The notes beneath the pieces were generated by a model. The model worked only from the letters and a program-made list of their open reading frames with translations, was not told the DNA's origin and searched no databases. The position numbers and the translations under genes are program-made. A stretch of DNA of 64,000 nucleotides from Cinnamomum chago (Eukaryota; Streptophyta; Magnoliopsida; Laurales; Lauraceae): the NCBI GenBank assembly GCA_038049695.1, contig CP142455.1, forward strand, positions 22,791,501 to 22,855,500, given 5' to 3'. Below, in pieces: positions 36,625 to 47,632 of this stretch (its first letter is position 1; every line of letters starts with the position of its first letter).

Positions 36625-39219
36625 TTAAGTGAATTTAACCTTTCTTGCCTTTTGTGATGCAAATTTATTGATCAAGTTTTTGTATTCAAGGTTTTCCAAA
36701 ATTTTCTTCTCAATAGATAAAATGGCTAACCCGCTTAATCTCTCTTGTGACATAGTTGATCGCAGATAAGATTTTATTAACTTTAATTTCGAGAAACTTC
36801 TTTCGGCGGAAGCAACCGTAACAGGTACTGTTAATAGTATTCTATAAGAAATATATGAATTTGGAAAAGACTCAATTTTATTTAAATAATCTAATACTTG
36901 AAGTGCACTTTGAGTTCCTGTTGGCAAAGCTTCTCTTAATACTTTTAGTTCTCCAAACAAGTCTATACCTTCAATGTCAGAATGCTCCCCATGTTTTAGG
37001 AATTGCTCAAGATTAAGACAACTTTGTTTCAAATCATCATCATCTAATAACTTCAACCTTTTGATATCAAATAAAAATCCAAACATTTCTTCGTAGCTCT
37101 TAAGTTGTTCAAACCTATTTCTAATAGATGAAAGTGCTTGATCCACAATACATAAAAAATAAGTAGTTCTAAAAGACTCTTCTGGGGATTGAGTCACCTC
37201 GTTATCGGCACTCTCATCAAATTGTTTTTTCCTTCGGATTATACGTCTTTCATGAAATATTGGTTCAACATTCATTTCACGTGCTATACATTTTGCAATA
37301 TCTATAGATTTCTCAAATCCATTTTCTCTAAACTTTTCAAAGAATGTAACAAGACCTTTTAATTCACTAATGGCACCATCAATATGCATTTTTTTAGATT
37401 GTAAACTTTTACTAACCAAATTAACAGAAAATAATATTTCATACCAAATAACCATACCTAATAAAAACTCATAATTTCCTATATCATGTATAGCTAAACT
37501 TTCAGCTTCACTTTTTACTTTTGGATCGTCACTACTATTTGCTAACTCAAGTAATGCATCTCTTATTTCTGGAGCTTGATACCTTATTGCTCTAACACTT
37601 TCTTCTCGACTCTCCCAACGTGTTATTGATAATGTCTTAACAGTAAGCTTTTTCACATTGTCTGTAAAGATTTTCCACCGCTTAGTTGATGAAGAAAATA
37701 AACAATAGATACGTTGGACTACTCCAAAAAAAGACACCGCTTTTATACAAGAGCTTGCCATATCACTAATAACTAAGTTAAGACTATGACATCCACAAGG
37801 TGTATAAAATGCTCTAGGATTCAAATCTAACAATCGTTTTTGTACACCTTGTTGCTTACCTTTCATATTCGATCCATTGTCATATCCCTGCCCTCTTACA
37901 TCATTAATATCTAGATTAAATAGTTCTAAAACTTTGATGAGTTCCTCAAAAAGTCCTTTTCCTGATGTATCATCAACTTTTATAAAATCCAAAAAATATT
38001 CTTCAATTTGTACTGGGCTTATTGAAACATTTACAAATCGTAAAACGAGGGTCATTTGTTCATGATGACTTATATCCGGAGTGCAATCAAGGATAACAGA
38101 AAAGTATTTTGCTTCTCGAAGTTTTGTAATTATGAAATTTCTTACTTCAGTTGCCAACAATTGTATCAATTCATTTTGGATTATGTGCCCAAGATAGTGA
38201 TTATTAATTACACCTTGTTTGATACGCCGAACATGTTCTTGCATTACTAGATCGAATTCAGCAATCATTTCAATAATACTTAAGAAAATCCCATTATTCT
38301 CTTCATAAAGCTTCTCATTGCTTCCACGAAATGCCATGTTATTCTTAGAAATGGTTTTAATCACAGCAATAATTCTTACTAGTACATTTTTCCAATGTTT
38401 TTTTTCCTTATCAATTTGTTCTTGGATATCTTTATCAATTGTCTTATTATTTAATAACCTTTGTTTTAAATCAATCCACAAAAGCATGTTTTTAGCATGT
38501 CCAGTTGAGTTCTCATGACGTTTTAGTTTAAGACTAATATTTCTCCAATCTTTGCATCCTTCATTACTCAATTGACTTTTCTTAGACTTTGAAAATAACT
38601 TGCAGCAGAAACAAAAAACCTTATCACAATGTTTTGAATATACCAACCATTTTCTATCAAACTTTTCTCCATTTGGCGCTATTTGAGTATAATGTCTAAT
38701 TGAAAATCTCCTTGACTTTTCACCGACTGGATATCTTAAACCGATTTCCCTAACTGGACCTTTTTCTACTAATAAATCTCTTAGTTTTATATCAACATTA
38801 TTCCATTGTCCTGGGTCATATATATCTGCAAGTAGAGTGTTAGATGGTTCACCGGGGTTCTCCTCAAATGACGAAACTTCCGCTGAGTTTAAGTTTATTT
38901 TCCTATTCTCATTCAGCTCAGCACTTTCATTAGGTTCTATGCTAGGAAGAACATGTTCAATTTTATCATTTTGTCTAATTCTTTCATTATCATCGAGTTC
39001 ATGTTCAATTTCATCGTTTTCTCTAATGGTTTCAATATCATCTAATTTATGTTCGTCATTACCCTCTAGCTGTTCATTCTCTATAGGTGGGTTCACTATC
39101 TCATCTTCTTTATTTCTTTTAATAAATTTATACATCGCATCTTTTTGAGATTGAATCAACTCTTGTTCTTTTTTTTTCCGTTGACGTTTTTGAGCACCAG
39201 ATTCAAACTTACGTTTCAT
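36625..39219 (-). CDS. hAT transposase, TTF zinc finger / DUF4371 / hAT dimerisation type
   Basis: An 864-residue single-exon protein. It opens with a basic, nuclear-targeting-like stretch (MKRKFESGAQKRQRKKKEQE) and an acidic linker. At residues ~130-240 comes a TTF-type zinc finger (CDKVFCFCCKLFSKS, LKRHENSTGH). The DUF4371/RNase-H-like core carries the acidic motifs SVILDCTPDISH and GQGYDNGSNMKG. The C-terminal hAT dimerisation domain is present (VPVTVASAERSFSKLKLIKS, LSGLAILSIE). Plant relatives are often annotated as zinc-finger MYM-type protein 1-like. It would cut and paste its own element in the nucleus. I see no internal stop, and the length is normal for the family. Confidence 0.93.
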   Translation of the reverse strand: MKRKFESGAQKRQRKKKEQELIQSQKDAMYKFIKRNKEDEIVNPPIENEQLEGNDEHKLDDIETIRENDEIEHELDDNERIRQNDKIEHVLPSIEPNESAELNENRKINLNSAEVSSFEENPGEPSNTLLADIYDPGQWNNVDIKLRDLLVEKGPVREIGLRYPVGEKSRRFSIRHYTQIAPNGEKFDRKWLVYSKHCDKVFCFCCKLFSKSKKSQLSNEGCKDWRNISLKLKRHENSTGHAKNMLLWIDLKQRLLNNKTIDKDIQEQIDKEKKHWKNVLVRIIAVIKTISKNNMAFRGSNEKLYEENNGIFLSIIEMIAEFDLVMQEHVRRIKQGVINNHYLGHIIQNELIQLLATEVRNFIITKLREAKYFSVILDCTPDISHHEQMTLVLRFVNVSISPVQIEEYFLDFIKVDDTSGKGLFEELIKVLELFNLDINDVRGQGYDNGSNMKGKQQGVQKRLLDLNPRAFYTPCGCHSLNLVISDMASSCIKAVSFFGVVQRIYCLFSSSTKRWKIFTDNVKKLTVKTLSITRWESREESVRAIRYQAPEIRDALLELANSSDDPKVKSEAESLAIHDIGNYEFLLGMVIWYEILFSVNLVSKSLQSKKMHIDGAISELKGLVTFFEKFRENGFEKSIDIAKCIAREMNVEPIFHERRIIRRKKQFDESADNEVTQSPEESFRTTYFLCIVDQALSSIRNRFEQLKSYEEMFGFLFDIKRLKLLDDDDLKQSCLNLEQFLKHGEHSDIEGIDLFGELKVLREALPTGTQSALQVLDYLNKIESFPNSYISYRILLTVPVTVASAERSFSKLKLIKSYLRSTMSQERLSGLAILSIEKKILENLEYKNLINKFASQKARKVKFT

Positions 39220-40527
39220 AGTAATAACAAATAGATAAATATCAACTATATTGTAACAGTATATTAGATGCAGATTTGATTAAAGAAAAAAAAAGAAGAA
39301 AAAAAGCCAAGAACCTGTTCCAAGAGAGCAAGCGCAGTCCAAGTCGGCAAGTCCGGATCTACAAACCAGGCCCTCGTGATGTTTGTTACTGTCTTACTGA
39401 TGTAAGCCCACTCCAATGAAGTGAATAAGTGATGATGATGCTAAGATGCAGCTGCCAGCCTGCCACTCGCCCACAGCCCACTCCACCACTCGGCCCACAG
39501 CCCACTTGTGTAAATGTGTAAACAGTAAACGTGTTCTGTACTGTGCATAGAATGAGGTCAAAGCTTAAAAGTTAAAACCCTTATTAAAGCTTTCTGCAGC
39601 TCTGCTCTTCTGATGCTCTATGTCAAATGGATGGAACTCCCAGGCCCTGCTTCTTCGGCGATGCTTCTTCTTCTTCTTCTTTCCTTTCTTTTTTTTTTCA
39701 GTTTGATTCAATGAATCAATCAGAGAAGAGGGACTGACTGCTACCTGCTGAAATAGTGAAATCGGCGACTGCGAGATGGGCCCAGCCGCCCAGGGCGTGA
39801 TTGCGTGAATCGCCGATCGCGTGATGATGAATTGATGATGATGATGGAGAAGAAGCGGCTGAGAGAAGAAGGGCTGGAGGGGCTGAGTCTGAGATCGGGG
39901 AGATGATGAGAAGAGAAGAGAAGAGGGCCTGAGATTGGCTGAGATCGGCTGAGAAGAGAAGAGGGGCTGATGCCGTGATGTGATGATGGTCCAGTGCGAC
40001 AGTGCCAGGTACCTTCTCCACCTCGGTGCCTTGCTGCTGCTTCTTCTTCTTTGCTTTTTTTTTTCTTTTTTTCTGCTTGATTCAATCAGAGAAGAGGGGC
40101 TGAGATCGGATTTGGTATGGATGGAAGAGCTCGATTGGGGGACACAATTTTTTTTTTTTTTGTTGTTGTTGTTGTTTGCTAGATTATGGAGAATAAAACA
40201 ATGGGTTTTGGGTTTGGGTGGAGGAGATAAATAGAGCAGAGTGGGTTGGGGAGTCTTTGGAAAACGAAGAGTTGGAGGAAGAGCTGGGGGTTAATGCTTT
40301 CTTTCCATTGGGCGTTGGTTGGTTAATGGTTAATGTATTTACCGTTGGTAGAGAATGATGAATTAGGCATTTGGTTGGTTAACTTATTTACCATTAAGTG
40401 GTAGATAATGATGAATGAGGCTTGAAAATTGGGATTTGTCTTAGCCTGATTTACAAAATTTTGAGGCCCCCGTCATGGTGAGGCCCCCACCACCTGCTTC
40501 AGCAGCTTATGGGGTGAGTCGGCCCTG
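39220..40527 (-). promoter_or_regulatory. Probable leader/promoter region of the hAT transposase
   Basis: This is the sequence between the transposase start and the right transposon end. About 39660-40130 is strongly pyrimidine-rich on the coding (minus) strand (CTTCTCTTCTCTTC-type runs), like the leaders of both CACTA elements here. Open frames in both directions through it are low complexity. No certain TATA box could be assigned. Confidence 0.4.
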
Positions 40528-40639
40528 TCTATGGAATATGGAGAGGGCTGGGCCCCGAATCCAATTGATCTCAGGTATAGGAAAGAAGTGGGACTTGAAT
40601 CCCTGAAACTGAAGCTCACATAGTAGATACAAAATTTTG

Positions 40640-40915
40640 GGAAGCGATGGCTAGCCGTAGGTCCCTTACGGCTAGTCATAACCCCCAGACAGAATCTTCT
40701 ACATTTTGTCTGACTGAAACACTAAACCTTACCTGAACATGATTTGTTCTACGGGCAGCCGTACAACTCACCATAGAATAGTGTTAGATTTTGTCTGGGA
40801 CTCAAAACCTGATAGAAAATCCTACTTTTGAACTACGGTTAGCTTACGGTGACCTTACAACTAGTCGTAAGACAGCCGTAGTGTAATTCTGAGGCTAGTC
40901 GTAAGGCTAACCATG
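40640..40915. repeat. Cluster of inverted TAGCCGTAAG-type motifs in an LTR-like block
   Basis: Variants of 'agccgta' and its inverse 'tacggct' recur about ten times: for example 'gctagccgtagg', 'cttacggctagtc', 'gggcagccgtac', 'cttacaactagtcgtaag' and 'gacagccgtag'. Pairs can fold on each other. It is the same type of arrangement as the CTCGAG cluster at 28390 and the CGATCGATCGG cluster of the copia LTRs. Confidence 0.55.
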
Positions 40916-41630
40916 TAGAGACCCGGTTTCCAATTGAAGCAAGGTTCTTTTCTTAGAGATTTTGTGACTTAAACGGGACCCTACAAACCTTATATTGGAG
41001 GACATTTCACATATTTAAATGGGATTAACATTCTCTTTCAATTTCAAACTAATCGTAATTTGAGTGTCAGAACTTGGTGGCATTGATCTATGGCTTTAAG
41101 AGGGCTATTGTTTCGATTAGAAATTGATTTAGATTATAGAATTTTGGGCAGTAGTCTCTCTTCGTTTTATGAACTTGTTCACACAAGTTAGGCCAAATCC
41201 TTCACTCTATTATGACTTCGAATCTTTAATCAAGCACCACTAAGGTGGGTCACTTATATTTTTTATTGTTTTGGACGACTGCACAGATTGATATTAAATG
41301 TGAAATGGATGTACACCGTCTTTTGGTTTGGACGAAATTTGATTATCTCTAGGTTCGGATAGAGTTTACAGCTCTATGTTTTGGATGGAGTTTAATACTC
41401 TATGAACTTCGGCCGGATTAATCACCCGATGATTTCAGGCTATTATTGTTTTGGACCGAGTTGAATTTTTGAAGTACCTTGACTTGTTATGTCTTAGTAG
41501 TAGCATATGTCGTTAGCCTTTATTGATAGAGTCTGTGGTAGGACTCTAATTCTATTGATCGCTTCTTTATCGTATATCATATGTTCTTAATATTCTTTAA
41601 TCGCTTTCCATTGCATATCTATGATTGTTT

Positions 41631-41654
41631 ATATATATATATATATATATATTT
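41631..41654. repeat. (TA)n microsatellite
   Basis: An uninterrupted run of about 12 TA units in an AT-rich stretch, of the kind that the MITEs 0.9 kb downstream use as insertion sites. Confidence 0.8.
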
Positions 41655-42495
41655 ATCTTCCTACCAGCTACTTGCAGTCTGATGATGCTATGCTTGGTAA
41701 ATAGGTGTCGAGCCTACCTTTGCCCCGAAGGAGGAGACATTTCAGGCAAATCAGCCTAACGAACACGAACACGACTGGTGTGCCGATAACATCTACTGAG
41801 TCATCCTGACCGGCATGCAAGAGCCTTCATCTCCTGGATAGAAATTTATTTTGATAACTTTCATTTAAAAGTTTGATGTAATTAATACTTTCGTAGTACT
41901 AGACTTTAAACTTTAATCCATATTGTACATGTTTACTCTGAAATGTTTTAGTTATGTTTGCATTTATTATTGCCAGGCTTGCCTGGGTCTGTTCTGATTA
42001 GGCCTATGAGGGATGCCACATTGCTAGAGTGTGTAGTTAGAGATTCGTCTCCGCATGATTCGCACAATTGGTATTTACTCATGCTTTAATGACTTGCTTT
42101 ACTTAATGTTGTTACTCCATTGATCTATTACTATCTCTATTCTACTTGATTCATATTATATTGTTACTCACATTTATTTGTCTAGTAGACTACCATAATC
42201 TAATGATACTATATTCGGTGCTTAGGTACTATATTCGGTGCTTAGGTACTGATGCCCCAAAGGAGACGGATGTGAGAGACGATCACAGAGGTTCCACCAG
42301 ATGGCGAACATCATGAGTGGACCACCGATGACAAGGTCTGAGGACGCCGTGCGTGCGCTAGAGCGCCTACACTACCCCGTATGGACTCATTCATTTTGGT
42401 GATCTATATGTGTATTTCGAGCCATGGACATAAGCCTAATTCAAAACTATTTTTGTGATTTATGAAACTTAATGCATTTTTGTTACTTGCTTCCG

Positions 42496-42497
<2 letters not shown>

Positions 42498-42543
<46 letters not shown>

Positions 42544-43301
42544 GAGATGCTCCTATGAGAGATGCTCTCACCTTACTATGAGAAATAAGGTGGGGGCCCT
42601 CACATCCATATCCAATGCCAACAACTTTAAATGTGAGGGCCCCCACTCATATCTCTCATATAAGCTGAGAGTATATATATATATAAAAGGAGGTGCTCTT
42701 GTGAGAGACACTCTCACCTTACTATGAGAGATAAAGGTGGGGGCTCTCACATTTAAATTATAGACATTGGATATCGATGTGATAGGACCCCCACCTTATC
42801 TCTCATAGTAATGTGAGAGTGTCTCTCACAAGAGCACCTTCCATATATATATATATATATATAAAAGAAAATATTCATGTGCATCCATCCCTCACCATAG
42901 GGTGAGAGACATTTAATTATTGGAAATATTCATGTGCAAAAGAGGAAAAGTATCCCTCACCATATGGTGAGGGATGGATGCACATGAATGTCCTTCATAT
43001 ATATATATATATATATGAGAGAGATGCTCTTATGAGAGTATCTCTCACCTTATTATGAGAGTTAGGGTGGGGGTCCTCACATCCATATCCAATGCCAACA
43101 ACTTAAATGTGAGGGCCCACCCTATCTCTCATAGTAAGGTGAGAGATGCTCCTATGAGAGTTACTTTTACAGTACTGTGAGAGTAAGGGTGGGGGCCCTC
43201 ACAATGCCAACAACCTAAATGTGAGGGCTCCCACCCTATCTCTCATAGTAATGTGAGAGTTACCCTCATAGGAGCATCTCCCTATATATATATATATATA
43301 T
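42498..43301. mobile_element. Cluster of hairpin MITEs separated by (TA)n runs (Micron-like)
   Basis: Four hairpin-forming units follow each other, each bordered by (TA)n: about 42541-42675, 42687-42842, 42864-42996 and 43016-43285. Units 1, 2 and 4 share 'gagatgctcctatgagag' and 'ctctcaccttactatgagag' with inverted partners 'ctctcatagtaatgtgagag' and 'tctcacaagagcacct'. Unit 3 is another family ('catgtgcatccatccctcac' with the inverse 'gagggatggatgcacatg'). Units 2 and 3 fold almost end to end. TA-microsatellite-targeting MITEs of this kind are known from rice as Micron. No coding capacity. Confidence 0.7.
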
Positions 43302-43513
43302 TATTGTGTTATCTCACTATCTCTGTAGATTGTATGTATTGATGGTTCCGCAATTTGACTATGGTGGCTGATCATCATTCATAACCTCACCGCAGACTTC
43401 AATCCACCCGGAATCGGGGCCATAAATGTAATTGGATGGAAAATTTTAATTGGCTTCGATTCTTGCACCCTTGGGTTCGGGTTAGGATCCAACCTAATCT
43501 CGGAAGTGTGACA

Positions 43514-44116
43514 GCTGTTAACATGCTCAAATAGACTTGGACTTTCACACATAGGTGGATGGCATCCAAATCTTGTGGTCCCCCATCCCCCGAATTAGTG
43601 GGGCCCTAGGTTGGCCTCTCATGCCAATCTGCATTGTATTATTTGCGTTTGCTAGACACTTAGCACATCTAATTAGATGTGAAAATTTTTTCAATTGGAA
43701 ACTACATTGGTTTAAGTAGAAAATATTATTAAACTAACCATGGTGTAATATATATGGGGCATTGTTTCTAAATAAGTATTTTTGCCAGATTTGTGGTGAC
43801 TGTAGAGCATTTAAGCGTTCAAGAAAGAGTCACAAGGTCTTCCAAAATGCTTGATCTTAGGGATTATTTTTTTTTTAAATTATGCAATACGCCAAGATAA
43901 TTATTGAAAAACCATTTCAAAAGCTTAAAAGTAAAATCTTAGCTAGTTTACTTCTTTTTTATTTTAACAAATGGGGTTATAATATTATGGTTGAAAACAA
44001 TTGGGTGCAGTGAAGGGGGTATTTGAATAACTAATATCAACTTATGAGGGGATTTTCACAATAGGCAAAGGAGGTGCATCAATGCCAGAAAAACTAGAAG
44101 AAGAAAAAAAACAGAG
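43514..44116. other. No gene recognised; 3' flank of the NLR pseudogene
   Basis: AT-rich sequence between the LTR-like block and the end of the minus-strand NLR. It may include the 3' untranslated part of that gene. Confidence 0.4.
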
Positions 44117-46766
44117 CTAGAGAGAGAACTGAAACATACCTCCTGAGCTTTCGAGAGTTTTGAGTTGTACGTTCTCCGGATCAAGTAAGTTTCTCTCGCA
44201 ATGACTTCTCGGAAGGGCTATTACCTTGGAGATGTGCTCAACCTTATAGAAATCCTCTGCCGCAAGCTTTCCTATGAATTCCTGAGACATCTCAATCAAT
44301 TCCAAGCTTTCAAGAGTTTTGAGTTGCTCAAAGCCTTGGGGAAGCATCCTTAACTTGCCACAATCAACAATGCGGATAAATTGTATGCATGGCATTGTAC
44401 CCTCCTCAATGGGAGTCCACTCCTCAAGTTCAATAAAACTGGTGATATGTAAGTGTCGTAGCTTGGGAAACCCACCTTGCCTACAACCCATCTGCTCTCC
44501 AGTGTAGGCATGAAATAAACTCAACGACACCAGATTTGGTAACCCTGAGAGGTTTCTGAGTGGATCTAAAACTAGCATGCTATTCACTAATACCAGCACG
44601 CGTAAACTTTTGAAATGTGCGAACCACAGAGGTAACTCCATTATATTTGCTCCCAGTGTTAGTTTCTCAAGGTACTGAGGAAGAGGCAACAATGTTTCCA
44701 ACATTAGTTTTCTATATTTTCCAAGTCGTTTATGATCACGACACTCTATTTTTAAGGAATGGAGGTTGGCAATCTGGTTGATAGCAGTAAATAGGATGTC
44801 TGCCTCTTCCCGGCCTGTAATGGAGACGTATAGCTTCTTAAGCTGGGTGAAGTGGGCAAGTTGATGAAGTGAATCTAGTTCTGCTTGTAATCCTGATAGT
44901 GTTTGAAGCTGGGGTAAACTATCTATTTCACCAGGAACCGATACCAACACTGCCCTGCTGCAAATCTTCATGTCTCTGAGAAGCAAATGTCTCAATTTTT
45001 TCATTTTCCTTATTATATGAAATGGGATGGTTTGAATTAGTGTACCTCTGACATCCAAAGTTTCAAGGCTGAGCAGATTTTCTAAAGACAATGGAAGATA
45101 TTCGATGCAGGTCTCCCTCAATCCCAGATATGTTAAATTCCACAATTCACCCACTTGGTCCGGTAAATGGCCTATAAGAGTACCATCCAAACACAATACT
45201 CTTAAAAATTTGCATCTTGGTACCACTCTTGCCAGATTATTACAATCTTTGAAAACAAGGAGGGCACGAGCTTTTATTTCTTGATGCTTGGATACGATAA
45301 CATTTGCATTATGATGAATGGCTAGGTAACGTGTTTGTATCATTCGATTAAATAAGAGCTCATCAAAATGCCAAAGCCCTCTTTAAATTTTCTTACAGCA
45401 AGCCCATGCATGATGTCATGTACTCTACAAGATACTGGCTCCCCTGTGAAGTCAGAAAAGATGGGTTCCAGCATGCTTCTCTCAATGAGCTGAATAAAGT
45501 AGTGATCCGCAACCTCTTCCAATGGTCTCCCTTGCTGTTCCTTGACAAATCCTTGAGCCACCCACAATCGAATTATCTTTTTTCTCTTGATTCTGGCACC
45601 TTTTGGGAACAAGCAAGAATATAAGAAACAGAATTTGAGGTGACTTGGTAAATAATAGTAACTAGCTTCAAAGACATGTCTTATGCTCTCAAGACGCGGA
45701 TTGTGGAGCAGCTCTTGATCAAAATGTTGAATGATATCTTTCCATTTGCTAGGGATTGTGCCCTTAGTGGACAAGAGACCTCCCATGAGCACTATGGCCA
45801 GGGGTAATCCAGAACACCTTTTGACAATCTCTGTTGCCACATCATTCATATAAGGAGGGCAGGTACCAGGAGGGGAGGAACATCGAAATGCCCTTTTGCA
45901 GAAGAGTTCCCATGCTAATTCGTAGGGCAACGGTTTGATTTTGTGAACACTAAAACTTTTCTCCTCAAGAGAAGCAGTGATATTTTGGCGACTGGTGAGG
46001 ATGACCTTACCTCTGCCATCAAAAGGTAGGGTACGTATAATGGCGCTACAAAAACCAATGTCACCAATATCATCAATGACGAGTACATACCTGTGCTCTT
46101 CCAACTTGCCGGAGCGACTCTCCTTGAAAGCTTTATCTAATTCTCTTGAGAAATCGTTTGCTTGGGGGTACTCCGATGCAATCTTCCAGAGATGATGAGC
46201 AAAATTGTTATGTGCGAGCTTGTAAACTCTCTTAGCAAGAGCTGTCTTTCCTGAACCTCCCATCCCAACGATGCACATAAATGACCACCGGATGTTGTCA
46301 TCTTCATTCAACAACCAGTCCATCAGTTGACGCACATCTTCATAAAATCCAACCGACTCCACTTGCTCAAAGAGAGGAGCTGAATAGCCAGACCTTTGCT
46401 GTGTGATCCCCAAGGCCGTAGTACTACTACTTTCTCCATCATCTCGGGCATGATGAGGTTGAAGACCGTAGGTTTTCGCCCGACTTGAGATGCATTCAAT
46501 CTCTTTCTTGATACTTGCGATTGTAATTTCATTTTCTGCAAGCCCCAAAGATTCCAGTGCAATAGAAGTTATAGAACTCGTTCGCCTGTAAAGTGACCGA
46601 CTGTGTGAAGCAAGATTCCTAACAAAATTAGAAACCGATAGACTTGCATCTTTTGGTTTTGGATCGGTTGAATCATCGAAGAAGCTCTCCAACCGATATT
46701 GTCTACTGGCGGCGGTGTCTAGAAAATTCTCGATTTTGAAGACTATGTTCGTTACTTGTTCTAACC
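44117..46766 (-). pseudogene. CC-NLR disease-resistance pseudogene, NB-ARC and LRR part
   Basis: Read on the minus strand from 46766, the frame resumes in the coiled coil with the EDVID-like KIENFLD. The NB-ARC follows: P-loop GMGGSGKTAL, kinase-2 VLVIDDI, RNBS-B VILTSRQ, GLPL motif CSGLPLAI, CFLYSCLFP and a VHD in place of MHD. The frame stops at 45340. The LRR part (44117-45343: LRVLCLDGTL, LWNLTYLGLRE, LETLDVRGTL) continues in another frame, so a small indel separates the two. Relative to the open paralogue at 57040-59835 the rest is closely similar. The first 63 codons lie 9.4 kb away on the other side of a copia insertion. Confidence 0.9.
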
Positions 46767-47574
46767 TGTAAGTATTTTGAGTGTTGGCTAATTCATTGGG
46801 TGGACAAAACAAGGGATTCTATGTATTTTACAATTCTTAGATGGACCACTTTGTATTGAAGAAGAATTCCGAATTTCAAAGCAGCATGGAACAGGGAATT
46901 TTTCAGCAAAAAGACAGTCCGATCGATCGGACCTTGAGGCCGATCGATCGGCCATAAAAAGCTCTCAGTTAAAAGTCAGTCCGATCAATCGGACAGCGGC
47001 GAAATCAGCTATTTTTTAGCCTGCTCTTACTAAAACTATGTTTTCCAATCCTAATGAAACCCAACTTCTTCCATACGAATCCTAGAGCCTATTTAAGAGA
47101 TTAAACTCTTCTCAAACCCTGCACCTCTCTCTGATCTAAACCCTAGACTATCCTAAGAGAGATCTTCATCCTCCAGAGAGTTCTTGTGAGAAATACATGT
47201 GCTGAAGCATTGCTCTTTGGAGATCCAACATCCATCTTCCAGCCAATTCGTCTTGCCCAAGGCGTGGAGATTAAAGCACTGGAGAAGGTGAACGGCGTGG
47301 TCGTCGGCAAGATTCACAGTGGTCCTTAGGTTGTGGTCAACTGTAAAGGAGAGTGAGTTCATCTTATAACCTTTGAATTCATAGTGCTTGATCTTTCTGG
47401 ACCGGTGTTAGGTCCCGTGGTTTTTTTCCCTTTCTAGGGTTTTCCACGTAAAAATCTGGTGTCCATCTTATTGCATGATTAACTTAGATTTATGCTTTCC
47501 ATATTAGTATCTGTGCTGGGATTTGTTTTATTTTTCTGTTAGGTTTGAGTTTGTCAACCCTCCAAGAATTTTTA
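46767..47574 (+). repeat. 5' LTR of the copia element
   Basis: It begins TGTAAGTATTTTGAG. It contains a GATCGATCGG motif cluster (46918-46998), and 'ttttccacgtaaaa' near 47441-47455. The last bases are TA rather than the CA of the other LTR, a single change at the border. Confidence 0.95.
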
Positions 47575-47576
47575 CT

Positions 47577-47590
47577 TGGTATCAGAGCAG
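47577..47590 (+). promoter_or_regulatory. Primer-binding site for tRNA-Met
   Basis: TTGGTATCAGAGCA lies 2 bp after the LTR. It is complementary to the 3' end of initiator tRNA-Met, the usual primer for minus-strand DNA synthesis in copia elements. Confidence 0.9.
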
Positions 47591-47632
47591 TTCACACTAA
47601 TCTGTTGTGTGAGATCTTCACAGACTTCTGAT

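Larger units (their letters stand above)
36482..40527 (-). mobile_element. Complete hAT transposon (4,046 bp) with intact transposase
   Basis: The ends are CAGGGCCGTCTCA at 36482 and, as reverse complement at 40527, CAGGGCCGACTCA. They are flanked by the perfect 8-bp target duplication TCTATGGA (36474-36481 and 40528-40535). One long uninterrupted transposase frame lies on the minus strand. A ~1.3-kb leader between its start codon and the right end contains a pyrimidine-rich stretch. Matching ends, exact target duplication and an open frame make this the best candidate in the window for a currently competent DNA transposon. Confidence 0.93.
35611..43513 (+). repeat. LTR-like block of an unassigned retroelement, interrupted by the intact hAT
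   Basis: It starts near TGTAAAGCCCC (35611) and ends with a 'gtgtgaca' motif near 43505-43512, both typical of plant gypsy LTR borders. It contains a cluster of TAGCCGTAAG-type motifs (40640-40915) and no gag or pol sequence. The hAT at 36482-40527 sits in it with a perfect target duplication, and the MITE cluster interrupts its right part. A 20-bp perfect tandem duplication ('tactatattcggtgcttagg') lies at 42207-42246. Whether both flanks of the MITEs belong to the same LTR is uncertain. Confidence 0.35.

Noticed and set aside
39716-40234. Overlapping frames on both strands in the hAT leader
   Set aside because: Low-complexity Ser/Leu/Phe products that mirror each other on opposite strands.
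44117-46766. Two separate NLR genes on the minus strand
   Set aside because: NB-ARC and LRR parts align end to end with the single open paralogue; the break is a small frame lesion in one gene.
47153-47362. Small minus-strand gene repeated at 55698-55907
   Set aside because: Both are the same stretch of the two copia LTRs; identical by duplication, not by gene function.
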